Shown: positions 47,861-57,546, numbered from the stretch's first letter. The stretch is 64,000 nt of DNA from Pollutimonas sp963712655 (GCA_963712655.1 CAVQIT010000008.1:1736001-1800000), one strand, 5' to 3'. The notes: generated by a model not told the origin, from the sequence alone. Numbers and translations are program-made.

Positions 47861-50140
47861 ATGAATACTCAACTCGAAGCGACGAACACCGCGCAAGTTC
47901 CTACCCTTGTGGAGGATCAGTTAGATCCCAATTCCTCTGAGTTGGCGCTCAGCTTGCAGGACTTTGTCGAGGAGTTCGGCGACGAACTGCTGGACAGCCT
48001 GAACCGGGCCAACCCACCTGTCTATAACGGAACGCCTCGGCCCGAGCGTCAATTGGTGCTCACACGCCTCAAACGTCAGCTATTTCCGGCTCAGGCCGAA
48101 GTCGTGCATGCGGCGGCGGAGCTACTGGTTAATCAACGCGAACGCGCGGCGATCATCAATGGCGAGATGGGCACCGGCAAGACCATTGTCGGTATCGCGC
48201 TGGCGACAGTTCTCAATGTGGAAGGTTATCGTCGCACCCTGGTCCTGAGTCCGCCCCACCTGGTCTACAAGTGGCGTAGGGAAATTCTGGAAACCGTCGC
48301 AGGTGCCAAGGTATGGGTGCTTAATGGCCCCGATACCTTGCTTAAGCTCATCAAGCTGCGCGAGCAGTTGGGCGAGGCGCCGATGGGTCAGGAGTTTTTC
48401 ATTATCGGTCGCGTGCGCATGCGCATGGGTTTTCACTGGAAACCCGCATTTATGCGTAAACGGACACGCGATGGCGTCATCGGAGCTTGCCCGCACTGCG
48501 GAACGGCCATCACCGACCTCGATGGCGAGCCAGTCGATGCCTTGGAGTTGGAGGCCGAGGAAACTCGTCGCAAGTGCAATGTCTGCAACGCCGCGCTCTG
48601 GACGTTGATGCGTCCTAGAACCTTATCCGGTAGCGATCAATCGTCTGCGGTGCTACGCGCTTTGAAGCGTATTCCAACCATCGGTGAAGCCACAGCACAG
48701 AAACTGATGAAGATGTTCGGTGACAGCTTTCTGGCCTCAATGCTGGGAGACAATCTCCACAACTTTATCAACTTGATGGACGACCGAGGGGAGTTGGTTT
48801 TCTCCGATCGGCAAGCGCAACGTATGGAACGCGCGATGTCCAGCATGGAGTTCGGTTTTGGTGAAGGTGGCTATCAAGCCTCCGAGTATGTCAAACGCTA
48901 CTTGCCGCAGGGCACGTTTGACTTGCTTATCGCTGACGAGGCGCATGAGTACAAGACGGGCGGCTCAGCGCAAGGCCAGGCGATGGGTGTGATTGCGGCC
49001 AAGGTCCGCAAGACGGTGCTGTTAACCGGCACGCTCATGGGCGGCTACGCGGACGACCTTTTTCACCTTCTGTTCCGGGCATTACCTGGGAGAATGATCG
49101 AAGACGGCTACCGTCCGAGCAGCAGCGGCAGCATGAGTTCGGCCGCGATGGCCTTCATGCGGGACCACGGCGTTCTGAAGGATATTTTCTCCGAGACCGA
49201 CGGGCCTGCCCACAAGACAGCCAAGGGCACCAAGGTCTCAGTCAGAACGGTCAAAGCGCCAGGTTTTGGCCCCAAAGGCGTGTTGCGGTGCATTCTGCCG
49301 TACACGATCTTCCTGAAGCTTCGAGACATCGGGGGCATGTTGCCAGCGTATGACGAAGAGTTTCGGGAAGTCGAGATGGATGCCGATCAAGGCGATACCT
49401 ACCGTGATCTGGCTGCAAACCTGACTGCGGCACTTAAGGAAGCGCTGCGCAAGCGGGATACCACCTTGCTGGGCGTTGTACTTAACGTGTTGCTGGCATG
49501 GTCCGATTGCTGCTTTAGAGCGGAAACAGTTCGTCATCCGCGCACCCGCCAGGTGCTGGCTTTCACATCGGCTCAGTTTAATGAGCTGGAAATCATGCCC
49601 AAGGAGCGTGAGCTGATCGACATCTGCAGGAAGGAAAGGTCTGCAGGACGCAAAACCTTGGTCTATTCCGTTTATACCGGCACACGCGACACCACGTCGC
49701 GCCTGAAAATGTTGTTGGAGCAAGAAGGCTTCAAGGTAGCGGTACTGCGCGCAAGCGTGGAAGCCTCACGCCGAGAAGACTGGATTGCTGAGCAGCTGGA
49801 TCGCGGCATCGATGTCCTCATCACCAACCCTGAGCTGGTCAAGACAGGGCTGGATCTTCTGGAGTTCCCCACGATTGTGTTCATGCAATCGGGCTGGAAC
49901 GTGTACACATTGCAGCAGGCTGCACGCCGTTCATGGCGTATCGGTCAGAAACAAGCAGTACGCGTGATCTACCTGGGATATGCAGCAACATCGCAGATGA
50001 CGTGCCTGTCGCTAATGGCCAAGAAGATCCTGGTCTCGCAAAGTACGTCGGGAGACGTGCCGGAGTCTGGGCTCGATGTACTGAATCCAGACGGTGATTC
50101 GATTGAAGTTGCGCTGGCTAGGCAGCTTGTCACAGCTTAA
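47861..50140 (+). CDS. SNF2/DEAH-type helicase of the ICE
   Basis: 759 aa superfamily-2 ATPase. Motif I GEMGTGKT (Lys107), motif II DEAH (359-362), motif III TGTLMGG, motif V/VI region SGWNVYTLQQAARRSWRIGQ. A zinc-finger-like insertion (CPHCG...CNVC, about 205-245) and a helix-hairpin-helix-like stretch (LKRIPTIGEATAQKLMKMFG) lie between motifs I and II. Commonly annotated as strawberry-notch/SNF2-like helicase in ICEs. May remodel DNA during ICE replication or act in defence; role unproven. Preceded by a perfect hairpin leader. Confidence 0.9.
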   Translation: MNTQLEATNTAQVPTLVEDQLDPNSSELALSLQDFVEEFGDELLDSLNRANPPVYNGTPRPERQLVLTRLKRQLFPAQAEVVHAAAELLVNQRERAAIINGEMGTGKTIVGIALATVLNVEGYRRTLVLSPPHLVYKWRREILETVAGAKVWVLNGPDTLLKLIKLREQLGEAPMGQEFFIIGRVRMRMGFHWKPAFMRKRTRDGVIGACPHCGTAITDLDGEPVDALELEAEETRRKCNVCNAALWTLMRPRTLSGSDQSSAVLRALKRIPTIGEATAQKLMKMFGDSFLASMLGDNLHNFINLMDDRGELVFSDRQAQRMERAMSSMEFGFGEGGYQASEYVKRYLPQGTFDLLIADEAHEYKTGGSAQGQAMGVIAAKVRKTVLLTGTLMGGYADDLFHLLFRALPGRMIEDGYRPSSSGSMSSAAMAFMRDHGVLKDIFSETDGPAHKTAKGTKVSVRTVKAPGFGPKGVLRCILPYTIFLKLRDIGGMLPAYDEEFREVEMDADQGDTYRDLAANLTAALKEALRKRDTTLLGVVLNVLLAWSDCCFRAETVRHPRTRQVLAFTSAQFNELEIMPKERELIDICRKERSAGRKTLVYSVYTGTRDTTSRLKMLLEQEGFKVAVLRASVEASRREDWIAEQLDRGIDVLITNPELVKTGLDLLEFPTIVFMQSGWNVYTLQQAARRSWRIGQKQAVRVIYLGYAATSQMTCLSLMAKKILVSQSTSGDVPESGLDVLNPDGDSIEVALARQLVTA

Positions 50141-50166
50141 TTCGTGTTGACTCAGACTTGATCTGA

Positions 50167-50198
50167 CATCCTCTGCCTGATCAGTCAGGCAGAGGATG
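50167..50198. terminator. Long perfect hairpin between convergent genes
   Basis: CATCCTCTGCCTGA, loop TCAG, TCAGGCAGAGGATG: a 14-bp perfect stem between the helicase (ends 50140) and the convergent transporter (ends 50214). No T-run on either side, but the position suggests a bidirectional terminator. Confidence 0.65.
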
Positions 50199-50213
50199 AC
50201 TCAATACGGACGC

Positions 50214-51203
50214 TTAGGCGATGTCGTCTATTGGCGCAACCTGAGCGTCTGAGGTGCCGAGTTTCGGAATCAGCCGCATATAGACCAACTCGCTAACCAG
50301 CTCGACCAGCGTTTGCGTAACAATAATTGCCGGAAGGACAGGAATTGCTCCCGGCACGGCGAAAGCAAGAGGTAATACCACCAGGGAATTCCGCGTGGCG
50401 GCGCTGAACGCAATCGCACGACCAGCGGGCACATCAAGCTGAAACAGACGGCCCATGCCCCAACCGATGAAGGGCGCGACGATCGCAAAGGCGACGTAGA
50501 TCGGAACCACGCGTAATGTCGCGCCTATCGCCGTGCCAAGCTGCGGGACTACCGCAACTATGACGACGAATAGAACGAGCGCCGTCGCCGGAACAGGTAA
50601 CAAGCCAAGCGCGGCCATTGTCCGTTTCCCGGTTTGCCTTCGACCCGCCCATAACTGCATCAGAGCGGCCAATATGAGAGGAACAGCGATCAGCCAAACG
50701 AAGGCATGTATAAACGGTTCGATGTGAACGAGATCGGCGGCGTCGGCCCCGAGGAAGAAGCCAAGATAGACCGGCAAAAGCAGCATCTGCACGATCAGCA
50801 GAGCGGGCGTTGCTGCTAGAAGAAGGCGTGCATCAGCCCGCCCGAGGTGAGAGAACGTCACAACATAGTCGATGCAGGGCGTGAGCAGGACGAACAGAAC
50901 GCCAAGGCGCACCATAGGGTCGGTAGGCAGGAATTGAATAAGCACCGCCACGAGAACAGGCACGGCTACGAAATTCGTCATGAGCAAAGCCATAACGAAT
51001 CGAATGCGGGTAAAAGCTCGCCCAAGGTCCGCGAGGGGAACTTGCAGGAATGTCACGAACAGCATCAGGGCGAGCGCGGGATTGACGCCGATTTCGAGTG
51101 CAGTCATTCCGGGGATCATCAGGCCAGCAATCGCCGCCAACATGACCGCCCCAAAATAGATCTTGACCTGCTGGGTTTCGAGTGTGTTGCGGATACTATG
51201 CAT
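50214..51203 (-). CDS. ACR3/bile-acid:sodium-symporter-like transporter (arsenic resistance type)
   Basis: 329 aa inner-membrane protein with about ten hydrophobic helices. Conserved stretches include LFVLLTPCIDYVVTFSHLGR (Cys in the helix, as in ACR3 pumps), LGLLPVPATALVLFVVIVAV and SAATRNSLVVLPLAFAVPGA. Annotated relatives are called arsenic resistance or bile acid:sodium symporter proteins; transport of arsenite is likely but unproved. Start at 51203 (MHSIRNTLETQQVKIY) is preferred to 51266. No arsR or arsC is adjacent. A truncated relative sits in the mercury transposon at 33606-34046. Confidence 0.8.
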   Translation of the reverse strand: MHSIRNTLETQQVKIYFGAVMLAAIAGLMIPGMTALEIGVNPALALMLFVTFLQVPLADLGRAFTRIRFVMALLMTNFVAVPVLVAVLIQFLPTDPMVRLGVLFVLLTPCIDYVVTFSHLGRADARLLLAATPALLIVQMLLLPVYLGFFLGADAADLVHIEPFIHAFVWLIAVPLILAALMQLWAGRRQTGKRTMAALGLLPVPATALVLFVVIVAVVPQLGTAIGATLRVVPIYVAFAIVAPFIGWGMGRLFQLDVPAGRAIAFSAATRNSLVVLPLAFAVPGAIPVLPAIIVTQTLVELVSELVYMRLIPKLGTSDAQVAPIDDIA

Positions 51204-51528
51204 TACTTCTTGTCCAATGTTGTCGTGTACTGGGCTGCAGAATAAGGCACCCGAAGACTGCCGCAATGACTGTGTTGGCCGAAAGCAGCACTTGTGAGCT
51301 CAACTCTAACCTATCTGACAGTACATTCCAGATCGAGTCCGAGGTAACACCTCATTGTCCCATCTGCCGGTGGCCTTTGGGCCCACTGGCTTTTTCTTCC
51401 TTCTTAAAGCCCTCACGCTCTAGCGGTCAGAAAGCTCAACAAACCGACGCCCCACGATGCGCATTCTTTGCTGACCCAAACACGTTGCTCGGCGAAGGTA
51501 TCGGCTTATTGCAACAGAGAGCCGAACT
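51204..51528. other. Gene-free gap before the transfer operon
   Basis: 325 bp between the leftward transporter and rightward pilL-like gene. I see no gene. It should hold both divergent promoters, but no box pair stands out. The self-complementary GTGGCCTTTGGGCCCAC region (51371-51387) could fold. Confidence 0.4.
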
Positions 51529-52107
51529 ATGTCAGCCATCTTCCCCCTCAAGCGTCTGCTTGGCAGCAGCCTGCTGATCACAGCTACGCTGGCAAGCGGC
51601 TGTGCGACCGTCGCTGAACCGACAGAGGTCCCTATCCTTGAGGAAGCCGTTTCCGTGCCGGAGCCTGCGCAGCCGGAGTACATCCCGGTGGTCCGCTACG
51701 GGCGCTACACCCTCGTAGAACTCGCGCCCTTGGCGGCGCAACGCGATCTGCTGCTGCAGACTGTCGATGTTGCTATGCCCGAGGACGTCCGCGCGTCGGT
51801 GGGCGACGGCCTGCGCCATGTGCTCAAGCGCAGCGGTTACCGGCTTTGTCAGGGCACATCAGCGGTCACTGAGCTTTATGGGCTGCCCCTGCCGGTGGTT
51901 CATTTGCATCTCGGGCCGATGACCTTACGCGATGTGCTGTTGACACTGGCTGGCTCCGCTTGGGAGCTGCAGGTTGATGACTTAGCGCGGGAAGTTTGCT
52001 TTGTTCGGCCCAACTCCAGCGACATGGAGCAGGCACCGTCCAATGGCATTCCAGCCATCGATCCGGCGCAGACCTTTCCCATCCCGGTGACGGGAGTCAG
52101 GTCATGA
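51529..52107 (+). CDS. pilL: PilL-like lipoprotein, first gene of the ICE transfer module
   Basis: 192 aa lipoprotein: hydrophobic signal with lipobox LASGC (Cys about residue 24). The rest (YIPVVRYGRYTLVELAPLAA, LKRSGYRLCQGTSAVTELYG, TLRDVLLTLAGSAWELQVDD) matches the PilL N-terminal domain of the PFGI-1-type ICE family (TIGR03748-like). Related to secretin-associated/pilus proteins; part of the MPF_G-type conjugation apparatus. Overlaps the next gene by 4 bp (ATGA). Confidence 0.85.
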   Translation: MSAIFPLKRLLGSSLLITATLASGCATVAEPTEVPILEEAVSVPEPAQPEYIPVVRYGRYTLVELAPLAAQRDLLLQTVDVAMPEDVRASVGDGLRHVLKRSGYRLCQGTSAVTELYGLPLPVVHLHLGPMTLRDVLLTLAGSAWELQVDDLAREVCFVRPNSSDMEQAPSNGIPAIDPAQTFPIPVTGVRS

Positions 52108-52754
52108 GCGCCGCGCAGACAACCGCTCGCAAGACCATCATGGCAGGTATGCAGATTCTGCTTGGGGTATGGCTGATCGCGCTCAGTGTACTGGTTGGGA
52201 CGATTTTTCGCGCCATGGTCGATTTTGCTGATCGCGAATATGTCGAGACAAGCCAGCGGCTGGTGCAGGTGCTGGAGATGCGGATAGCTGACTTGGCTGA
52301 TAGCGTGCAAACGCTCGAAGCCCAGCCCGAGCTCGCCACAGCCGCCGTACTACATGAAACCCGCCAACGCCTAGAAGCGCGTCTCATACAGATGGAGCTG
52401 GCACTGGCTAACCGTTCCGACGCACAGGCTATACAGGCACTGCGTACCGAAGTCGAGCAGCTCAAAACCCGCTCGCAACCCACCCCGATAGAACCACCAC
52501 CACAAACCAAACCTGCTACGCCTGTGGCCGCGGCTGCGAAACAAGCCCCGTTTCCGTTTCGTGTCGTGGCCTCAGAAGTGCGGGCCGGGCAGCGTAGCGT
52601 TTCTGTCGTGCCTCTAAGGGGTGAACTGACGGCGGACAAGATTCAGGTGATTCTATCCGGCGAGACAGTGGGGCAGTGGCGATTGCAGGCCATTGAGGCG
52701 AACACCGCCGTATTCCAAAACGGTAATCAGACACGCCGTCTGATCATCCCTTGA
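52104..52754 (+). CDS. ICE transfer-module membrane protein with coiled coil (216 aa)
   Basis: One membrane helix near the N-terminus (IMAGMQILLGVWLIALSVLV), then a long helical/coiled-coil stretch (RLVQVLEMRIADLADSVQTL to about residue 130), a Pro-rich linker and a small C-terminal domain (FRVVASEVRAGQRSVSVVPL). It conserves its position after pilL in ICEs of this family. Probably an inner-membrane-anchored assembly or tethering protein; not named further. Confidence 0.75.
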   Translation: MSAAQTTARKTIMAGMQILLGVWLIALSVLVGTIFRAMVDFADREYVETSQRLVQVLEMRIADLADSVQTLEAQPELATAAVLHETRQRLEARLIQMELALANRSDAQAIQALRTEVEQLKTRSQPTPIEPPPQTKPATPVAAAAKQAPFPFRVVASEVRAGQRSVSVVPLRGELTADKIQVILSGETVGQWRLQAIEANTAVFQNGNQTRRLIIP

Positions 52755-52768
52755 TCTGGAGTCAAGCC

Positions 52769-53488
52769 ATGAAATCACAGATCGCCTTTGTTTTTGCCCT
52801 GTTCGCAGGGGTGGTATCGGCACAGCCAGCTTCTCAACAAGACTCCATCATGCAGCCATCCCGAACTGGTCAAAGTCAGATTGAACAAAGCCGCGACGAA
52901 CGCCTGGCACGGGACTGGGGATTGCGCACAGACGAGTGGACACGCTATGAGGAGTTGATGGACGGCCCGCTGGGGATCTATTCGCCTAATCTCGATCCGC
53001 TCTCAGCCCTGGGCGTTGAAGCGCGCTCGGATGAAGAGCGGCGTCGTTACGCCGAGTTACAGGTACAAGCTGAAGCGCGCCGTGTCGAGAAACTGCTGGC
53101 TTACCAGCGCGCCTACGATGACGCATGGCAGCGACTGCACCCCGGCTTGCAGCGGGTGAATTTACCCGATGTGACACCTGGCGGCATGTCGATCGCAGGC
53201 AGCGGGCGCACGGCAATTTTCGTGAAGGACGATTGCGCAACCTGCGGTTTGCTTGTGCAGCGTTTGCAGACGGCAGGCAGTGAGTTCGACCTTTACATGG
53301 TCGGCAGCCGTCAGGATGATGCCCGCATCCGTGATCTGGCCAAACGCATGCAGGTCGACCCGGTCAGGGTACGCAGCGGCACCATCACGCTAAATCACGA
53401 CGGTGGGCGTTGGCTGTCGCTCGGTCTGCCCGGCGACCTGCCTGCTGTCGTGCGCCAGGTAAATGGGCAATGGCAGCGACAACCGTAA
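52769..53488 (+). CDS. TIGR03759-family integrating conjugative element protein
   Basis: 239 aa exported protein: signal peptide about residues 1-18 (ending VVSA). The family stretch is DWGLRTDEWTRYEELMDGPL with GIYSPNLDPLSALGVEAR. C-terminal half looks thioredoxin-like with a C-A-T-C pair (DDCATCGLLVQRLQTAGSEF), suggesting redox activity in the periplasm. Start at 52769 follows TCTGGAG. Overlaps the next gene by 19 bp. Confidence 0.88.
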   Translation: MKSQIAFVFALFAGVVSAQPASQQDSIMQPSRTGQSQIEQSRDERLARDWGLRTDEWTRYEELMDGPLGIYSPNLDPLSALGVEARSDEERRRYAELQVQAEARRVEKLLAYQRAYDDAWQRLHPGLQRVNLPDVTPGGMSIAGSGRTAIFVKDDCATCGLLVQRLQTAGSEFDLYMVGSRQDDARIRDLAKRMQVDPVRVRSGTITLNHDGGRWLSLGLPGDLPAVVRQVNGQWQRQP

Positions 53489-54060
53489 GCCTGGTGCAGC
53501 CCCTGCGGGTGCTGCTGTTGGCGGCTGGTCTGCTCGCCAGCAGCGGGCAGGCCCAGGAAATCCCCCCTCCCGCCTATCAGTTGGCAGCGCAGAGAGCGGG
53601 CATTCCCTCGACGGTGCTCTTTGCCGTGGCCCTGCAAGAAAGCGGCATCCGCCGCGACAACCGCATCATCCCATGGCCCTGGTCGCTGAATGTGGCAGGG
53701 CAGTCGCACCGCTATGCCACGCGTGCCCAGGCTTGCACCGGTTTGCTCCAGGCGCTGCGTGAAACGAGGCCTACCCGCGTTGATGTGGGCCTCGCACAAG
53801 TCAACCTGGGCTATCAGAAACACCGCTACAGCCGCCCGTGTGATCTGCTCGATCCTTACGCTAACTTGGCAATCGCTGCCGCCATTCTGCTTGAACAGTA
53901 CAAGCCAGGCGAGGATTGGCTGTTGGCGATGGGCCGCTATCACCGTCCGGCGGGCGGGGAACCGGCGGCACGTTATCGGCGCAGTGTTTCCCGGCACCTG
54001 AACCGTGTACAAGGTTCGTCCGGCGCGTTACGCACCACCCATCAGGAGACTTCACGATGA
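53470..54060 (+). CDS. Lytic transglycosylase (T4SS-associated, SLT-type)
   Basis: 196 aa with a signal peptide (about 1-28, LLLAAGLLASSGQAQ). SLT-type catalytic segment FAVALQESGIRRDN, where the Glu is the general acid, followed by WSLNVAGQSHRYAT and DVGLAQVNLGYQKHRYSRPC. Cuts glycan strands to let the conjugation channel pass through peptidoglycan. Start at 53470 lies inside the previous gene; the end overlaps the next start (ATGA). Confidence 0.88.
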   Translation: MAATTVSLVQPLRVLLLAAGLLASSGQAQEIPPPAYQLAAQRAGIPSTVLFAVALQESGIRRDNRIIPWPWSLNVAGQSHRYATRAQACTGLLQALRETRPTRVDVGLAQVNLGYQKHRYSRPCDLLDPYANLAIAAAILLEQYKPGEDWLLAMGRYHRPAGGEPAARYRRSVSRHLNRVQGSSGALRTTHQETSR

Positions 54061-54599
54061 AATTCTATTCTTTGGCTGTGCTGGGCCTGTGCGCCCTGAT
54101 CGCTGTCGCACCGTTGTCTGCCCTGCACGCGGCAGAACCGCTGATTGTGGTGGACGATCACGGTGGCGTATCGGCGTTACCGTACTACGAAGCGCTCAAC
54201 CTGCAGCCGCGCACCGGCGGCGTACAACGTCCGCCCATTCCCATCCCCCGGCTGCCCTCCACCATCGACGGTGAAGCCCAAATGCTGCCCGTGCGTAGCG
54301 CGAAGCTCACGCCGGGCGCGGTCGCGCGCCGGGTCATCGAGGCGCCTGGCCTGCAACCGTTCTTTCTGATCGGAGATGATGAAGTCTCCCATGCTTGGTT
54401 GCGCCACCATGAAACAAGTCTGCGCGAGCGCAACGCGGCGGGTCTGGTGGTCAATGTCGAGACGATGCAGGGACTTGAACGCTTGCGGGCGCTGGCTCCC
54501 GGCCTGCAGCTTTGGCCCGTATCGGCTGACGATCTGGCCGACCGGCTGGGTCTGCGCCACTACCCCGCACTGATTACGGCCACTGGCATCGAGCAATGA
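54057..54599 (+). CDS. TIGR03765-family integrating conjugative element protein
   Basis: 180 aa exported protein. Signal peptide about residues 1-24 (ending SALHA). Family features: PLIVVDDHGGVSALPYYEAL, then PIPIPRLPSTIDGEAQMLPV and LTPGAVARRVIEAPGLQPFF with FLIGDDEVSHAWL. Periplasmic; role unknown but always next to the TraD gene, often as a fusion-like pair with a PilL-type partner. Start overlaps the previous stop by 4 bp. Confidence 0.88.
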   Translation: MKFYSLAVLGLCALIAVAPLSALHAAEPLIVVDDHGGVSALPYYEALNLQPRTGGVQRPPIPIPRLPSTIDGEAQMLPVRSAKLTPGAVARRVIEAPGLQPFFLIGDDEVSHAWLRHHETSLRERNAAGLVVNVETMQGLERLRALAPGLQLWPVSADDLADRLGLRHYPALITATGIEQ

Positions 54600-54603
54600 C
54601 GAT

Positions 54604-56778
54604 ATGGCGCAGACCCAGCCGGTCGAGGTATTGCTGCGCCCCGCCGTGGAGCTATACACCGTGGCGGTGTGTGCCGGCGCCGCGATTCTGTGCGTGGTGG
54701 CCCCGTGGTCGCTCGCGTTGAACCCCAGCCTGGGGATCGGTAGCGCCTTAGCGTTTTCTGTCTTCGGCGCGATCCGTTTTCGACAGGCCCAGGCCATCCT
54801 GCGCTACCGCCGCAACATTCGCCGTCTGCCGCGTTATGTGATGACTAGCCGCGAGGTGCCAGTCAGCCAGCAGCGGCTGTTTATCGGCAAAGGTTTTTTG
54901 TGGGAACAGAAGCATACGCATAGGCTGACACAGACGTACCGGCCTGATTTTCGCCGCTATGTCGAGCCGACTTCGGCTTATCGATTGGCGCGGCGCTTGG
55001 AAGAACGTTTGGAGTTCGCGCCATTTCCCTTATCTCATTTGGCGCAGCTTGCGGCATGGGATGTGCCATTGAACCCAGTGCGCCCACTGCCGCCGGTCGG
55101 TGGTTTGCCGCGTCTGCACGGCATCGAACCGCACGAAGTGGACGTCAGCCTGCCGTTAGGGGAACGCGTCGGCCATTCGTTGGTGCTGGGCACCACACGG
55201 GTGGGCAAAACGCGGTTAGCTGAGCTTTTCATCACCCAGGACATACGACGCAAGAATCATGCGGGCGAGCATGAGGTGGTGATCGTCTTTGATCCCAAGG
55301 GGGATGCGGATCTGCTCAAACGCATGTACGTGGAGGCCAAACGCGCCGGACGCGAAGGCGAGTTCTATGTGTTTCACCTGGGTTGGCCTGACATTTCCGC
55401 CCGCTACAACGCCGTGGGCCGGTTTGGGCGCATTTCCGAAGTGGCCACCCGCATCGCTGGCCAGCTCTCGGGCGAGGGCAACTCGGCGGCGTTCCGGGAG
55501 TTTGCTTGGCGCTTCGTTAATATCGTCGCGCGTGCGCTGATCGAACTGGGGCAGCGCCCGGATTATCTGTTGATCCAGCGGCACGTGGTCAACATCGACG
55601 CGCTGTTCATCGAGTATGCCCAGCACTATTTCGCCAAGACGGAACCCAAAGCTTGGGAGGTCATCGTTCAACTCGAAGCACGACTAAACGACAGGAACAT
55701 CCCCAGAAATATGATCGGGCGCGAGAAGCGCGTGGTCGCGCTGGAGCAGTATCTGAGCCAGGCGCGCAACTACGACCCGGTACTGGACGGCCTGCGTAGC
55801 GCCGTTCGCTACGACAAGACGTATTTCGACAAGATCGTGGCAAGCCTCTTGCCCCTGCTGGAAAAGCTCACCAGCGGCAAGATCGCCCAGCTACTCGCGC
55901 CGAACTACTCGGACCTGAACGATCCACGCCCCATTTTTGACTGGATGCAGATCATCCGCAAACGCGCTGTGGTCTATGTGGGCCTGGATGCGCTCTCGGA
56001 TGCCGAGGTCGCCGCGGCGGTGGGCAATTCCATGTTCTCCGATTTGGTATCGGTGGCGGGGCACATCTACAAGTTCGGTATCGACGACGGTCTGCCCGAT
56101 GCCCGTGCCGACCAGAAAGTACCGATCAATCTGCACGCTGACGAATTCAACGAACTTATGGGCGATGAGTTCATCCCGATGATCAACAAAGGGGGTGGGG
56201 CAGGCATTCAGGTCACCGCCTACACCCAGACGCTCTCCGACATCGAAGCGCGTCTTGGCAATCGTGCCAAAGCAGGCCAAGTCATCGGCAACTTCAACAA
56301 TCTATTCATGCTGCGCGTGCGCGAGACGGCGACGGCCGAGCTGCTGACCAAGCAACTGCCTAAGGTCGAGGTTTACACCACGACGGTGGTTAGCGGCGCC
56401 ACTGACAGCTCGGACATTCACGGTAAAACCGACTTTACGAGCAATACCCAGGACCGTATCAGCATGACCAGTGTGCCGATGATTGAACCCGCGCATATCG
56501 TCCAATTGCCAAAAGGGCAGTGCTTCGCATTGATGCAGGGCGGGGCACTGTGGAAGGTTCGTATGCCGCTGCCAGCCCCTGACCCAGACGAGAACATGCC
56601 CTCGGATCTGCAGCAACTTGCGGAGTACATGCGTCAGAGCTACACAGAAACCGGCCAGTGGTGGGAAAATCAGGGCGTCCCTGGGCTGCAGGAGCAATCC
56701 CTGCCCGATACGCTGCTCGACGTCGAGCCTTTGGATGCGACGAGCCGCCACATCGGCCACAATGAGGCGGCACCATGA
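54604..56778 (+). CDS. traD: Type IV coupling protein TraD (MPF_G/SPI-7-like type)
   Basis: 724 aa inner-membrane ATPase that delivers relaxase-DNA to the conjugation channel. Two N-terminal membrane helices (residues about 10-60), Walker A LGTTRVGKTRLAE (Lys202), Walker B VVIVFDPKGD (Asp230), further motifs at QVTAYTQTLSDIEARLG. Start at 54604 lies 4 bp after the previous stop. Ends overlapping the next gene (ATGA). Size and N-terminus match the TraD of ICEclc/SPI-7-like elements (TIGR03743-like). Confidence 0.94.
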   Translation: MAQTQPVEVLLRPAVELYTVAVCAGAAILCVVAPWSLALNPSLGIGSALAFSVFGAIRFRQAQAILRYRRNIRRLPRYVMTSREVPVSQQRLFIGKGFLWEQKHTHRLTQTYRPDFRRYVEPTSAYRLARRLEERLEFAPFPLSHLAQLAAWDVPLNPVRPLPPVGGLPRLHGIEPHEVDVSLPLGERVGHSLVLGTTRVGKTRLAELFITQDIRRKNHAGEHEVVIVFDPKGDADLLKRMYVEAKRAGREGEFYVFHLGWPDISARYNAVGRFGRISEVATRIAGQLSGEGNSAAFREFAWRFVNIVARALIELGQRPDYLLIQRHVVNIDALFIEYAQHYFAKTEPKAWEVIVQLEARLNDRNIPRNMIGREKRVVALEQYLSQARNYDPVLDGLRSAVRYDKTYFDKIVASLLPLLEKLTSGKIAQLLAPNYSDLNDPRPIFDWMQIIRKRAVVYVGLDALSDAEVAAAVGNSMFSDLVSVAGHIYKFGIDDGLPDARADQKVPINLHADEFNELMGDEFIPMINKGGGAGIQVTAYTQTLSDIEARLGNRAKAGQVIGNFNNLFMLRVRETATAELLTKQLPKVEVYTTTVVSGATDSSDIHGKTDFTSNTQDRISMTSVPMIEPAHIVQLPKGQCFALMQGGALWKVRMPLPAPDPDENMPSDLQQLAEYMRQSYTETGQWWENQGVPGLQEQSLPDTLLDVEPLDATSRHIGHNEAAP

Positions 56779-57524
56779 GTGATGCAGCGTCCACGACACA
56801 GCAACAGCAGAACCGCCGTCAGGGGTTGTTAGCCAGTACCATAAGTTTGCCGCTTCGGCTGTTCGGTGTGTTGATCGGATCACTGCTGATCTCCATCGTG
56901 GTCGAATGCGTGGGCATGCACCTGTTCTGGAAGGAGCAAGGTTGGCGGCATTCACAATCCATGCTGCAGTATGAGTTGAGTCACCTGTCCAGCCACTTCA
57001 CGCGTAGCGCCGTCGTGCGTGAACCTGGGCGTACTGCACACCACTTGGTGGACACCGGCTATGAGTGGATTTTCGTCAAGACCGGCGTGGATGAACGGCT
57101 GAGCCACACTGCTGATCGCGCCCGCGCGCCGAGCCAAAGCGGCACCCAGAATTTTCGCTACTATCTGAGCCAAGCCTACGTCTGGGCAGAACGCTACCTG
57201 ATTGCCGCAGCCTTCACCACGCTGACTTTCTTGGTACGGCTGTTGATCCTGGTGCTGACCTTGCCGTTGATCCTACTGGCGGCGTTCGTTGGTTTGGTCG
57301 ATGGGCTGGTGCGGCGTGACGTACGCAAGTTCGGTGCGGGTCGGGAATCAGGGTTCTTCTACCACCGCGCTAAAGCGTCGCTTATGCCGCTGGCCATACT
57401 GCCCTGGGTGGTTTACCTGGCGATGCCAGTTTCCTTGCACCCGCTATTAATTCTGCTGCCAAGCGCAATATTGCTGGGTCTGGCGGTGAACTTGACGGCG
57501 GGGAGCTTCAAAAAATACTTGTGA
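56775..57524 (+). CDS. TIGR03747-family ICE membrane protein
   Basis: 249 aa polytopic inner-membrane protein. Hydrophobic helices near residues 22-50 (LPLRLFGVLIGSLLISIVVE), 130-175 (AAFTTLTFLVRLLILVLTLP) and 195-245 (PLAILPWVVYLAMPVSLHPL). In this ICE type it follows traD and is coupled to it by a 4-bp overlap. Role unknown, probably TraD-associated. Its neighbour in related ICEs would be the RAQPRD gene; here a 3.5-kb cargo island intervenes. Confidence 0.88.
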   Translation: MSDAASTTQQQQNRRQGLLASTISLPLRLFGVLIGSLLISIVVECVGMHLFWKEQGWRHSQSMLQYELSHLSSHFTRSAVVREPGRTAHHLVDTGYEWIFVKTGVDERLSHTADRARAPSQSGTQNFRYYLSQAYVWAERYLIAAAFTTLTFLVRLLILVLTLPLILLAAFVGLVDGLVRRDVRKFGAGRESGFFYHRAKASLMPLAILPWVVYLAMPVSLHPLLILLPSAILLGLAVNLTAGSFKKYL

Positions 57525-57546
57525 TTCGTAACTAGTTAAAAATGAC

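Noticed and set aside
51204..51528. oriT of the ICE in the gap before the transfer operon
   Set aside because: No relaxase gene or recognisable nic-type inverted repeat is visible here, so there is no basis for an oriT call.
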